Below, one piece after another: positions 24,790 through 33,100 of a DNA stretch of 64,000 bases. The DNA lies in assembly GCA_942493135.1 (NCBI GenBank), contig OW818684.1, forward strand, positions 6,324,001 to 6,388,000, written 5' to 3'. Each line of letters begins with the position of its first letter. Positions within the stretch are counted from its first letter, which is position 1. Source of the stretch: Planctellipticum sp942493135. GTDB lineage: Bacteria > Planctomycetota > Planctomycetia > Planctomycetales > Planctomycetaceae. Under the pieces are notes generated by a model. It saw only the letters and a program-made list of their open reading frames with translations. It was not told the DNA's origin and searched no databases. The translations under genes were made by a program, and so were the position numbers.

Positions 24790-25526
24790 CCGGTGTCCTG
24801 CTCGATTCGCGAGATCTTCCGACGCTGCGGGCTCTGCTGCGAGCGTTTCGCAACGGCGAACTGGGGAACCGCCGGCCGCCAGACGGGGGCCAGGTCCGCA
24901 CGCCGCCGTCGATCGTCGCGCTGCTGCACAACCTGACCAGCGCCACCGGAACCGATCCCGACTCGACCGACACCGGACCGGACGACCTCCCCGGCAGCGC
25001 CTGGAACGTCGCCGACATCCCGGCGCAGTGCGTCCTCCTGGAGCCCGTCGACGACCGCGTGCTCTGGATCCGGATCGTCGGCGAGGAACTGGGATCAAAC
25101 GGTCCGCAGTTCGTCCAGATCCGGCTGCACGATACCGACCAGGTGGCCACGCTCTATTTGCAGGACAAGCCCGACGACGTGCGGCAGAAGCTGATCGCCC
25201 TCGGCCTGCCGTCCGACCTCGAAGTCCGCGGCCTGGGCAGCGAGTTCAACAACGGGACGACCTGGACCGGGGCCAATGCCTGGGCGGTCCGGTTCCCCGG
25301 AATCCCGAATCGCGATCGCCAGTTCCCGCTGGAATGGTTCGACGATCCCGACACGTTGTCGCTGGTCGCTCGTGTCGACGCCTTCCCGTGGTGGCCGCGG
25401 CTCGAACTGACCGAGGTCTGGAAGCCGTTCCCCTCACGCGATGCGATCCCCGGCGGGGCCTTCCTCCGGGCTTCGTGGGTCTGGGGCCGCGGGTACGTCG
25501 CCGATCATCTGGAATGCGTGCTCTGA
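24786..25526 (+). CDS. phage tail-region protein of unknown function
   Basis: A 246-residue protein that starts with GTG inside a GTGA overlap with the fibre gene and ends in a TGATG overlap with the next gene, so it is translationally coupled to both. The sequence is Asp- and Pro-rich with LTSATGTDPDSTDTGPDDLPG early and WNVADIPAQCVLLEPVDDRVLWIRIVG in the middle. No family was recognised. It likely belongs to the tail tip. Confidence 0.5.
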   Translation: MTGVLLDSRDLPTLRALLRAFRNGELGNRRPPDGGQVRTPPSIVALLHNLTSATGTDPDSTDTGPDDLPGSAWNVADIPAQCVLLEPVDDRVLWIRIVGEELGSNGPQFVQIRLHDTDQVATLYLQDKPDDVRQKLIALGLPSDLEVRGLGSEFNNGTTWTGANAWAVRFPGIPNRDRQFPLEWFDDPDTLSLVARVDAFPWWPRLELTEVWKPFPSRDAIPGGAFLRASWVWGRGYVADHLECVL

Positions 25527-26707
25527 TGTGCGAACGGCGTTTGACGACAGTGCAGCTCGATCGCGACGGGAACGTCGTCGACGCCTGGCTCTTCGGCCGG
25601 CAGTCCTGCTGCGGCGGCGCGACGCAGGTCTCGCTGGTCAGTGCCAGCCCGGACGGCCTGCTGCTGCAGCTTCGCGGCGACTACCCGCAGCTCTTCGGCG
25701 CGGTGACGTTCTACGGCGAGGGAGTCCACGGCCGCGACGAACTCCGCCGGCTGGCCACCGGCGACGTCCTGCGCCGCGATCTGCGCTACCCGTCGACGTC
25801 TCCCTTTGGACCGACGACGTCGATTCGCCCGGAGCCCGCCCGACTCCAGCACAACGGCCTCTGGCTGAGCGACGTTCAATGGCTCTACGTCGAAAGCGGC
25901 CGGCTCTGGCTCTGCACGCTGCTGCAGCTCGAACGCCAACTGCTGGCCGACGTCGCCGGCAACGTGGTCGCCCTGGCTCCGGGCCCGAACTGCACGTGGG
26001 CGGCGCTCGTCCGCGGAACGTCGCCGGCGGCCGTCGTTGTCGGCGGGAACGCGGCCGCCGCAACCGTCTGGCAGTTCGAACCGACTACTCCCCCGGACCG
26101 GCTGGTCCTCGACAGCGCCGGCCGGCCGGTCGTCGGCTGGTCGGCGCTGAATGGTGATGATACCGTCGCCGGCCTGACGACGGCCGGGGCGACGCGCTGG
26201 ACGGCTGCGAATCCGCTCCCCGCCTGGACCGACCAGTACCTTCTGCGGGACGACGTCGTCCAGCTGGACGCCGGACCGGACGGGCAGACGGCCGTCCTCT
26301 GGCGACGCTGGCAGCGCCAGGACGAAGTCGGCGGCCCTGTGGAGTACTCGTCCTGCCTGGCGGTGTTCGACGCCTCCGGCTCGGTCGTCTGGCAACGCGA
26401 GCTGCTCACGTTCGACGCCCCGCCGGAAGAGATATCGCTCGACTGGTCCTGGCTGCTGTGGGACGCCGACCGGCTCTACCTGTTGTTCGACGTCCTGCTC
26501 TGGCCTGATGCCACCGCCCCGAACCCGATCACCGACTGGGGCAATCACGTCTACTGCCTCGACGCTGCCAGCGGGGACACGCTCTGGGAGCGGGACTTCG
26601 TCGACGAGAACAACCAGCCAATCCAGATCGGCAGCCTGACCATTCCTCCCGCCGGCGGCTTGATCGTCGCCGGCCGCCCGTACCTCGCACCCCCGGAGAT
26701 CCGATGA
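25526..26707 (+). CDS. phage-borne beta-propeller-like protein (unknown)
   Basis: A 393-residue protein from ATG 25526 (TGATG overlap); ATG 25514 in the same frame is an alternative. It has regularly spaced strand-and-loop units with WxxD or Wxx endings (LLLQLRGDYPQLFGAVTFYGE, VVALAPGPNCTWAALVRG, LVLDSAGRPVVGWSALNG, TAVLWRRWQRQD, VYCLDAASGDTLWERDF). The last resembles a PQQ-like propeller blade. A short, irregular propeller at a tail tip or fibre is plausible. Early cysteines (RQSCCGG) are unusual. No firm family. Confidence 0.45.
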   Translation: MCERRLTTVQLDRDGNVVDAWLFGRQSCCGGATQVSLVSASPDGLLLQLRGDYPQLFGAVTFYGEGVHGRDELRRLATGDVLRRDLRYPSTSPFGPTTSIRPEPARLQHNGLWLSDVQWLYVESGRLWLCTLLQLERQLLADVAGNVVALAPGPNCTWAALVRGTSPAAVVVGGNAAAATVWQFEPTTPPDRLVLDSAGRPVVGWSALNGDDTVAGLTTAGATRWTAANPLPAWTDQYLLRDDVVQLDAGPDGQTAVLWRRWQRQDEVGGPVEYSSCLAVFDASGSVVWQRELLTFDAPPEEISLDWSWLLWDADRLYLLFDVLLWPDATAPNPITDWGNHVYCLDAASGDTLWERDFVDENNQPIQIGSLTIPPAGGLIVAGRPYLAPPEIR

Positions 26708-28092
26708 GCCTCGTCCGTCACGCGCCCGGCAATGCCCGCGGACCGCTGGTTCCTGCTCGCGCCATGGCCCCCGCCGCCGGCTGCGCGGTGATCGTCCCGT
26801 GTCACAACTACGGCCGGTACCTGGCCGAGTGCCTCGACTCGATTCTGGCCCAGACGGTTCGGCCCGCCGAGATCGTCGTCGTCGACGATGCCAGCATGGA
26901 CAACACGTCCGCGGTGGCCGCGCGATACGCCGCCAACGGCGTCCGGTACCGGCGGGTGGAACTCTGCGATCCCCACGAAGCCCGCCGGGCCGGGATCGCA
27001 GCGACCCGCGCCCCGTTCGTCTGCTGCGTCGACGCCGACGACTGGATCGCCCGCGACTACCTGCAGCAGGCTCTCGCCGTCCTGGACGATCCTGCCATCG
27101 GCCTGGCCTGGTCGCCGCTGCAGGAATTCGGCGATCGGCAGCAGCGCTGGGACCCGGTCCCGTGCGACATCGAGTTCCGCAACTGGATTCACGCGGGGGC
27201 CGTCGTCCGCCGGGACGCGCTGGAACGGAGCCGGGCCTTCGAGATCCCCAACGGCCGCACATCCGAGGACTGGGAGACCTGGAAGCGCGTCCTGCGGGAC
27301 GGCTGGGGGACCGCTCGCAATCCGGCTCTCTACCACTACCGCAAACACGCCGGCTGCCGCTCGGAGCTGCGGCCCGCCCGGCTCGATCGCGTCGTCCTCA
27401 GCACGTACCTGACCAGCCGCCCGGACCCGCAGAGTGGCCAGTCGGTGGCCCCCGACCGCTGGGAGCTGGTCGCCGGCTGGGCGGAGGGAATCCGCGCCCG
27501 CGGCCTGCGGGGCGTCCTGCTGCACGATCAGCTCTCGCCGGAGTTCGTCGCCCGGCTGCAGCCTTACCGGGTGGAGTGCGTGCGCTGCGCCCCGGTTCCG
27601 GAGTCGACGCATTGCAACGCCTGGCGGTTTCACCTGGCGGCCGAATGGCTGGGCCGGCAGGACTGCGCGACGGCGTTTCTGACCGACCTGTTCGACGTCC
27701 GCATCAAGGACGATCCGTTCGACCTGCTGCGGACCGACTTCGATCTGTGGATCGGGACCGAGCCGTGGATGATCGACGACGGGACCAGTTCCGGCCGCTG
27801 GCTGTTGCGCCGGCTGCAACAGACGTTCGGCCACGTCCCACCGCACGTCCTCGGCCGGCCGATCCTCAACTGCGGCATCGTCGGCGGGTTCCGGGCTCCG
27901 CTGCTGGCGCTGTTCCACGAGATCTGGGGCACGCTCTCGCACCGCGGCCCGCTGGCCGCCGACATGGCCGCGCTGAACGTGCTGGTCTACGGCCGGGCGG
28001 ACCTGCAGCGCGTCTGGAGTCGCGGCGCGCCGCTCCACTCCCGCTTCAAAGCCTACGACCAGGAGGCCCCCGTCTGCTTCGTCCACAAGTAA
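26704..28092 (+). CDS. two-domain glycosyltransferase in the phage tail operon
   Basis: A 462-residue protein, coupled by an ATGA overlap. Residues about 25-240 form a GT-A family 2 domain: VIVPCHNYGRYLAECLDSIL, the nucleotide-binding VVDDAS, the DxD-type CVDADDW, and a TSEDWETWKR acceptor-side motif. Residues about 245-462 form a second domain (VVLSTYLTSRPDP, then HCNAWRFHLAAEWL, TDLFDVRIKDDPF) that looks like another nucleotide-sugar-binding fold with TDLFDV in the DxD position. It may glycosylate phage structural proteins or host surface sugars. Its place at the end of the tail operon is notable. Confidence 0.65.
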   Translation: MSLVRHAPGNARGPLVPARAMAPAAGCAVIVPCHNYGRYLAECLDSILAQTVRPAEIVVVDDASMDNTSAVAARYAANGVRYRRVELCDPHEARRAGIAATRAPFVCCVDADDWIARDYLQQALAVLDDPAIGLAWSPLQEFGDRQQRWDPVPCDIEFRNWIHAGAVVRRDALERSRAFEIPNGRTSEDWETWKRVLRDGWGTARNPALYHYRKHAGCRSELRPARLDRVVLSTYLTSRPDPQSGQSVAPDRWELVAGWAEGIRARGLRGVLLHDQLSPEFVARLQPYRVECVRCAPVPESTHCNAWRFHLAAEWLGRQDCATAFLTDLFDVRIKDDPFDLLRTDFDLWIGTEPWMIDDGTSSGRWLLRRLQQTFGHVPPHVLGRPILNCGIVGGFRAPLLALFHEIWGTLSHRGPLAADMAALNVLVYGRADLQRVWSRGAPLHSRFKAYDQEAPVCFVHK

Positions 28093-28099
28093 CGCGGGA

Positions 28100-28119
28100 G
28101 TGATTCCGCGCGAAATCAA
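28100..28119. repeat. third copy of the TGATTnCGCGCGnAATCA repeat
   Basis: GTGATTCCGCGCGAAATCAA, 8 bases after the glycosyltransferase stop, matches the 15810 palindrome except at two positions and the left-edge copy (11333-11350) in 16 of 18 bases. Confidence 0.4.
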
Positions 28120-28356
28120 AAGCGACCGGCCGGCAGAGCCAACTGCCGACCGGTCCACACGTCAGCCTGAATGAGGCAGGCCGACATGCGTGTCCCCGTG
28201 GGGATTTGCATGCCTGCCGCCAACCTGTCTCACTGTTGCCCGTCGCGTCGCCGGTTCCCGGCTGGTGCGGTCTCTGCTGCGCGGATTCGCGGCCCGCCGT
28301 TCGTGCGATCGACTCGGTTCTTCTCTCCGATCCGATCCGCACGAAAGGCCCGCACG

Positions 28357-29145
28357 ATGCGACCCTTCTTCGAGAACGCTCAGACCCGACTTTTTCACGC
28401 CGAACAGACCGACGTCCTCCCCACGCTCAAACCGGCGAGCTATGACGCGGTGATCACCGACCCGCCCTACTGCTCAGGCGGGACCACGGCCGGCGAACGT
28501 CGCCGTTCCCCCGAAGTCAAGTACTCGCAGGACGGCGAGCTGCGGGGCCGGCCGACGTTCGGCGGCGACCTGAAAGACCAGCGGTCATTCACCTGGTGGA
28601 GCATGTCCTGGCTGATCCACTGCCGGCAGCTCCTGAAGGAGGGCGGCTACTGCCTCGTCTTCACCGACTGGCGGCAGCTCCCGGCCCTGACCGACGCGTT
28701 CCAGGCGGCCGACCTGACCTGGCGGGGGATCATCGCCTGGGACAAAGGGGGCGGCAGCCGCGCCCCGCACAAGGGCTACTTCCGGCATCAATGCGAGTAC
28801 ATCGTCTGGGGGACGAAAGGCGCCTGCCCCCAGGCCACGCACGCCGGCCCGTTCAACGGCTGTTATCAGGTCTCCACCCGCAAGGCGGACAAGTTCCACC
28901 TGACCGGGAAGCCGACCGAGCTGCTGAAGGAGCTGGTGCAGGTCGTCCCGCCCGGCAGCCGGATCCTCGATCCGTTCGCGGGGAGCGGAACAACGCTGGT
29001 GGCCGCCCAGGAGCTGGGCCGCCAGGCGGACGGGATCGAACGGGAGCGGGAGTACTGCGAGATCACCCGCGGCCGCCTGCAGCCCGTCCGCCCGGCCGAA
29101 CAACCCCGCCGCGCGCCGCCCCGGAATCGCTCGCTGGCGGTGTGA
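28357..29145 (+). CDS. phage DNA methyltransferase (N4/N6, beta class)
   Basis: A 262-residue protein; ATG 28357 has AAAGG about 8 bases upstream. The order of motifs is DPPYCSGG (motif IV, about residue 32) first and DPFAGSGTT (motif I, AdoMet binding, about residue 209) late, which is the beta-class permutation of amino-methyltransferases. A GKPTELLKELVQ segment before motif I is typical. The protein would methylate adenine N6 or cytosine N4 in a short DNA site and could protect phage DNA. No restriction endonuclease lies next to it. It is the last phage gene before the tRNA fragment. Confidence 0.85.
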   Translation: MRPFFENAQTRLFHAEQTDVLPTLKPASYDAVITDPPYCSGGTTAGERRRSPEVKYSQDGELRGRPTFGGDLKDQRSFTWWSMSWLIHCRQLLKEGGYCLVFTDWRQLPALTDAFQAADLTWRGIIAWDKGGGSRAPHKGYFRHQCEYIVWGTKGACPQATHAGPFNGCYQVSTRKADKFHLTGKPTELLKELVQVVPPGSRILDPFAGSGTTLVAAQELGRQADGIEREREYCEITRGRLQPVRPAEQPRRAPPRNRSLAV

Positions 29146-29180
29146 CCGGCGCGACCGTTTCAAGCTGCCCTGAAATCTAT

Positions 29181-29243
29181 GCGCAACTAGGTTGAGGGCC
29201 TAGTGGTAGCAATACCGTGCAGGTTCAAGTCCTGTCTTGGGCA
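29181..29243 (+). other. 3' fragment of a tRNA-Leu(GAG) gene, probable attachment-site relic
   Basis: The anticodon stem CTAGG/CCTAG (29187-29191, 29199-29203) encloses the loop TTGAGGG with anticodon GAG (29194-29196). A long variable arm (GGTA/TACC) follows, then a T arm GCAGG-TTCAAGT-CCTGT (29219-29235) and the 3' acceptor half CTTGGGC plus A (29236-29243). No D arm or 5' acceptor half precedes it. A tRNA 3' piece at the edge of a prophage is the usual form of an integration site. Confidence 0.7.
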
Positions 29244-29365
29244 CTTTGGTGTGAAAGGGTTTACGACGACAGCCCCGCAATGATGCGCGTTTCGCCGCCT
29301 AGTGAAGCCGGGCGAAATAGGAAAGGCCGTCGCCGGTCGTCGCGGACCGAGAGCAGGAGAACACA

Positions 29366-29412
29366 ATACGCCGGTCGGACTCACGAGCTGAGACCGATCG
29401 GCGTGTTTTTTT
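29366..29412 (+). terminator. intrinsic terminator after the tRNA fragment
   Basis: ACGCCGGTCGG (29368-29378) pairs with CCGATCGGCGT (29394-29404), allowing one G-U pair, and is followed by GTTTTTTT. The direction is plus strand. It ends any transcript coming from the phage methyltransferase or tRNA-fragment side. Confidence 0.65.
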
Positions 29413-29781
29413 GTGCGAGTTGCGGTTGGCTGAAAACGGCGAGTCCGTTCGCCTTCGGTCCGCGACGCGCCGTTATGGACTGCATTCCCCGAGACGGATT
29501 GTCGGGAAGCGGATCTGTCGCCCGTTCTGACCGTCGAATTTCGAGAGTTCGTGTGCTTTGATCGCGCATGAAGCCCACAGTCCGGGGGTATCGCCGAGGC
29601 AACGGTTGAAGTCCTTTGGGCCGAGAAACAACCGATCAGCCGGATTCCGGGGAGTCCGAACGAACGGGAGACGGCGGTCGCCGTTCCGTCCTGCTCCGAT
29701 GCCTGCGGTTCGACCGAGCGGGGCCGAGCCGCGACGAGACCGAGCTGGAATTTGGCGGGGACGATTCACAGGGGAAGCAGA
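29413..29781. other. intergenic stretch without recognisable gene
   Basis: Short frames exist on both strands (for example around 29616-29840 plus and 29473-29769 minus), but their composition is arginine-rich shadow-like, with no family, ribosome site or conserved motif. Nothing further is supported. Confidence 0.4.
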
Positions 29782-30162
29782 TCACGCACATCGTGCGGTG
29801 TGCGGGGCGGCGCGTGCTGACTGGCGGATCTGCAGGTTGACGAAATTGAAATCGTCCGGATCGGCCTCATTGGCGACGGTCGTAATGCTGATGCGATTGC
29901 GGCCGGGTTTCGGAACGGAGGGATCGAACGTGACCGTGATCGGTGCGAATGAGCCGTCGCCAGGAGTGGGGCGGAGCGGTTCCGGGAGGAGTCGGCCGTT
30001 GATGCGGATCTCGGCGTTCGATTGCAGGCGCTTGGCGATTAAAAGCGGTAACGTCAGCGTGACTCCTTCCGAAGCCCGCAGGAGCTGGGTGCTGCGCCGC
30101 CCGCCTACAGAGCCACGCCTGGTTGATTCATCCAGACCTCTACGAATCCTTCTTCTTCGACT
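29782..30162 (-). pseudogene. decayed coding remnant in frame behind the ThuA/PVC gene
   Basis: Directly after the TAG of the 30163 gene the same minus-strand frame stays open for 126 codons to a TGA at 29784-29782. From about 30080 it reads like real protein: ASEGVTLTLPLLIAKRLQSN, AEIRINGRLLPEPLRP, FDPSVPKPGRNRISITTV, ADPDDFNFVNLQIRQS. This resembles the C-terminal beta-rich domain of a secreted enzyme. There is no ATG, GTG or TTG in frame. It is either an extension lost through a stop or a truncated separate gene. Confidence 0.35.
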
Positions 30163-33100
30163 CTACTCGGCCGTCTCCGGCGTCACCGTCTGGATGTAGT
30201 GCCAGAGGGCCTCGAACTGCTTCTTCGCGTCGCCGTTCAGGATGGCTGTGGCCTTGGTGGTTTTGCCGTCGGCGGCGAGTTTCGGCATTCGCGTCGACAG
30301 TTCATAGCGGGGTGGGTCGATGACGAAGCGGTGGTAGAAGTTCGGAGCAAGCCGCTCTCTGGTCTGGGCGAAATTGATGCCCGGCGCGATCTTGGTCCGA
30401 TCGTCCCCCTGCGGCTGCAACTTGCCGATCCCGTGACACTGCCGGCAGTCGAGGCCACCGTCCTTGAGAGTCAGCCGGCGGCCGAGTTCGACGAGGTCGG
30501 GCTTGGGTGCCTCGGATTCGAGATGGTGGTGCGAGACTCCGTGTTCGATAGTGAGTCCCCCGGCGAGCCGTTCAGCATAGGCCGGGAACGCGGGCATCCT
30601 GGTTTTGAGCCAGGGGCGAGTGCGCTCGGTCAACTCGCCTTTGAGAAGTTGTATTGTCCACAACGGCTGCAGCTTTTCGCCGGCCCAGGTGAGATCCGGG
30701 AGGATTTCGGCAACCACGCCGCGGTCGGATTCGTCGGCAAGGATTTCGGTGCGGGGGGAACGCTGGCCGTCGCGAGAGTGGCAGGCCCGACAGTTGAGTT
30801 CGCGGACGACGCGGCGGCTGTCGAGGGCAGGGGTCGTTTGCACCGCCGCAAGAAATGCTCCGAACGATTCGGCCGAAACAGTGTCCGCGACAATCGACCT
30901 CTCGTCGTGAGTGAGGCCGAAGTCGGGCGCGTCGCCGCGCAGGTCCGCAGTCGGTGCCAGACATCCGCGCGAAAAGTCATTGAACTTCGCCTTCACTGCC
31001 AGCAGTGGCGGGCGGTCGGCGTCGGTGGAATGACAACCGAAACAGTTACGGATGGCTCCGAAGAAGGCCCGCTTGCCCCGCTCGACATCGCCAGCCGGCA
31101 AGTTCAGTGCGGTGAACTTACCCTCCGACTCGGCCCGGAGATACGCGACCAGGTCCGCGGCCTCGGCGCTGGAGAGCGGAAGGCGCGGCATGGGATTCAA
31201 TGTGTAGTGGGCCTGGGGATTCTGAAGATAGGCCTGCAGCGCGTGTTCGGTAAAACTGGCCGACACGTGGGCGAGCGAGTGACGCTGGAAGTCGTCTTCC
31301 TTGTCGGGGGCCGTGAAGCGATGGCAGGCAATGCAGCCGAGGTCTTCGTAGAGGATGACGCCGCGCTTCGCGTCACCCGCCGCTGATTCCGGCTCGTCCA
31401 TCTTCAATGACGCCAGGTAAGCGGCGATGTCTGACGCCGTCTGACGATCAGACTCCTTGTTGATATCCAGAATGTGCGGCATGCTCGCTGACGGGCGCAG
31501 CGTGCGCGGTGAGAGAATCCAGGCGGCGATCCAGTCCGCATTCCGGCGGCTGCCGAGCCCGACCAGTGACGGTCCCGGTTCGGAGTATTCATCGGGCGCC
31601 CCAAATTCGTGGCACGTGGCGCAGCGTCGATGCTTCAGGACTGACTGGACGACGTCCAGCCGATCCAGGCGGACTTCACCATTTCCGGGATCGTGCCAGA
31701 GCGCAGTCGGAGGAACTGGCTCCCACTCAAAGTCTTCCCCGGCCCACAGCAGTCGTAACCCGCCGAACTCAAGCGTCCTGGATGCGATCCGACGCGGAGG
31801 GATGGTCCATTGCAGCCGAAACGAGTTGAAGCCCTTGTGCAGAGGGACGGGCTCACCGCTTTTGGCGGTGATTCCGTTGATCTCCAGCTCCTGAAGACTG
31901 TCCGGATATCGAAATCGGAATTCGCCGGAAAACGGGGCCTTGAGAAAGCAGGCGATGCGTTGGTCAGTTCCGATGTCGCCCCTGAGATACAGCTCTTCCC
32001 AGGCCGCCATTCGGAAGACGCCGAGTGAAGTCTCCTTCTGTTGGAGTGACTTGGCGATGGCGATCCCCTGCTTCAGTCGTGACATCACGTCGTCCGGCAG
32101 CACCCCCGGCCGCGTGCGGACCGTGATCTGATCCTGCGGAATCACCGTCTCGCCCAGCCTGTGGATGGTGTAGTTGAGCTGCTGCCGGACCGGGGTTCCG
32201 TCGGCGAGCTTGATGCGGTAGTTGAGCGAGAGCTGATTGACCGGCCGCAGGCCCGGCAGTTCGAGGAAGACTGTCTGCGGGCCCAGCAGCGTTGCCGAGC
32301 GGATGGGGAGCTCGTCCCGACCTTCCTGTTTGGGGTCGCTGGGGCGGTACTCGGCGGAGCCGTAGTCGGCGGCGTAGCGGTAGTTCCATTGCTCGATCGC
32401 ATAGCGATCGGGGTCTTCGGCGAGGTTGCGGTCGAGCGGGTCGGTGAAGGTCAGGGCCAGACCGTTGCGATAGGACTTGACGGCTGTCGGCATGCCGACC
32501 GGCTGGCCGGTGTAGCGCACGCGCTGCAGGCAACCGTCCTGCACGGCGGAGGTGACCCAGCCCTTTTGGCCCGTCACGTAAAGTTGCCCGTCGTGGGGAC
32601 TGAACCGGCCGCGCATGGCTCCGGATGAGAACGTGAAGGGGAAGGTGATGGTGCCGCCCTGGGTGACGCCGTCGACTTTTTCGCGGAGGGTCAGCAGCAT
32701 TGAGCACTGGCCGAACGAGAAGTGCAGGAGTTGGTTCTGCAGCGGGCCCCAGCGGTCGCTGGTCACCCAGCACTGGCCGCCCGAGGAATTGTCGTTGCGG
32801 CGGGGAATCCAGCAGATCGGGAGGTCATAACCAAGCGGGCGGTCGGCAGTCACCTGGGGACCGGGGTAGCCGTAGTAGCCGCCGGGCTGGACTTCGATGA
32901 TATTCGACGAGGGGGTCCATTCCCCTTCCTGGGGGGCGGCGGTGATGGTGCCGTCGGGGCCGACCCCCAGGCCGTTGGGATTGCGAAAGCCGGTGGCGAC
33001 GACTTCGAGTCCCCGGCCGTCGGGGCCGGTGCGGAGGACGCCCTGTTTGGCGTGGGCGTAGTAGAAACGTCCCTGGGGATCGGTTTCGAGGCAGGTGACG

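Noticed and set aside
28357..29145. Restriction-modification or defence system
   Set aside because: Only the methyltransferase is present; neighbours are phage tail genes and a tRNA relic, with no endonuclease or specificity subunit.
29181..29243. Complete functional tRNA-Leu
   Set aside because: The D arm and the 5' half of the acceptor stem are absent from the upstream 60 bases.
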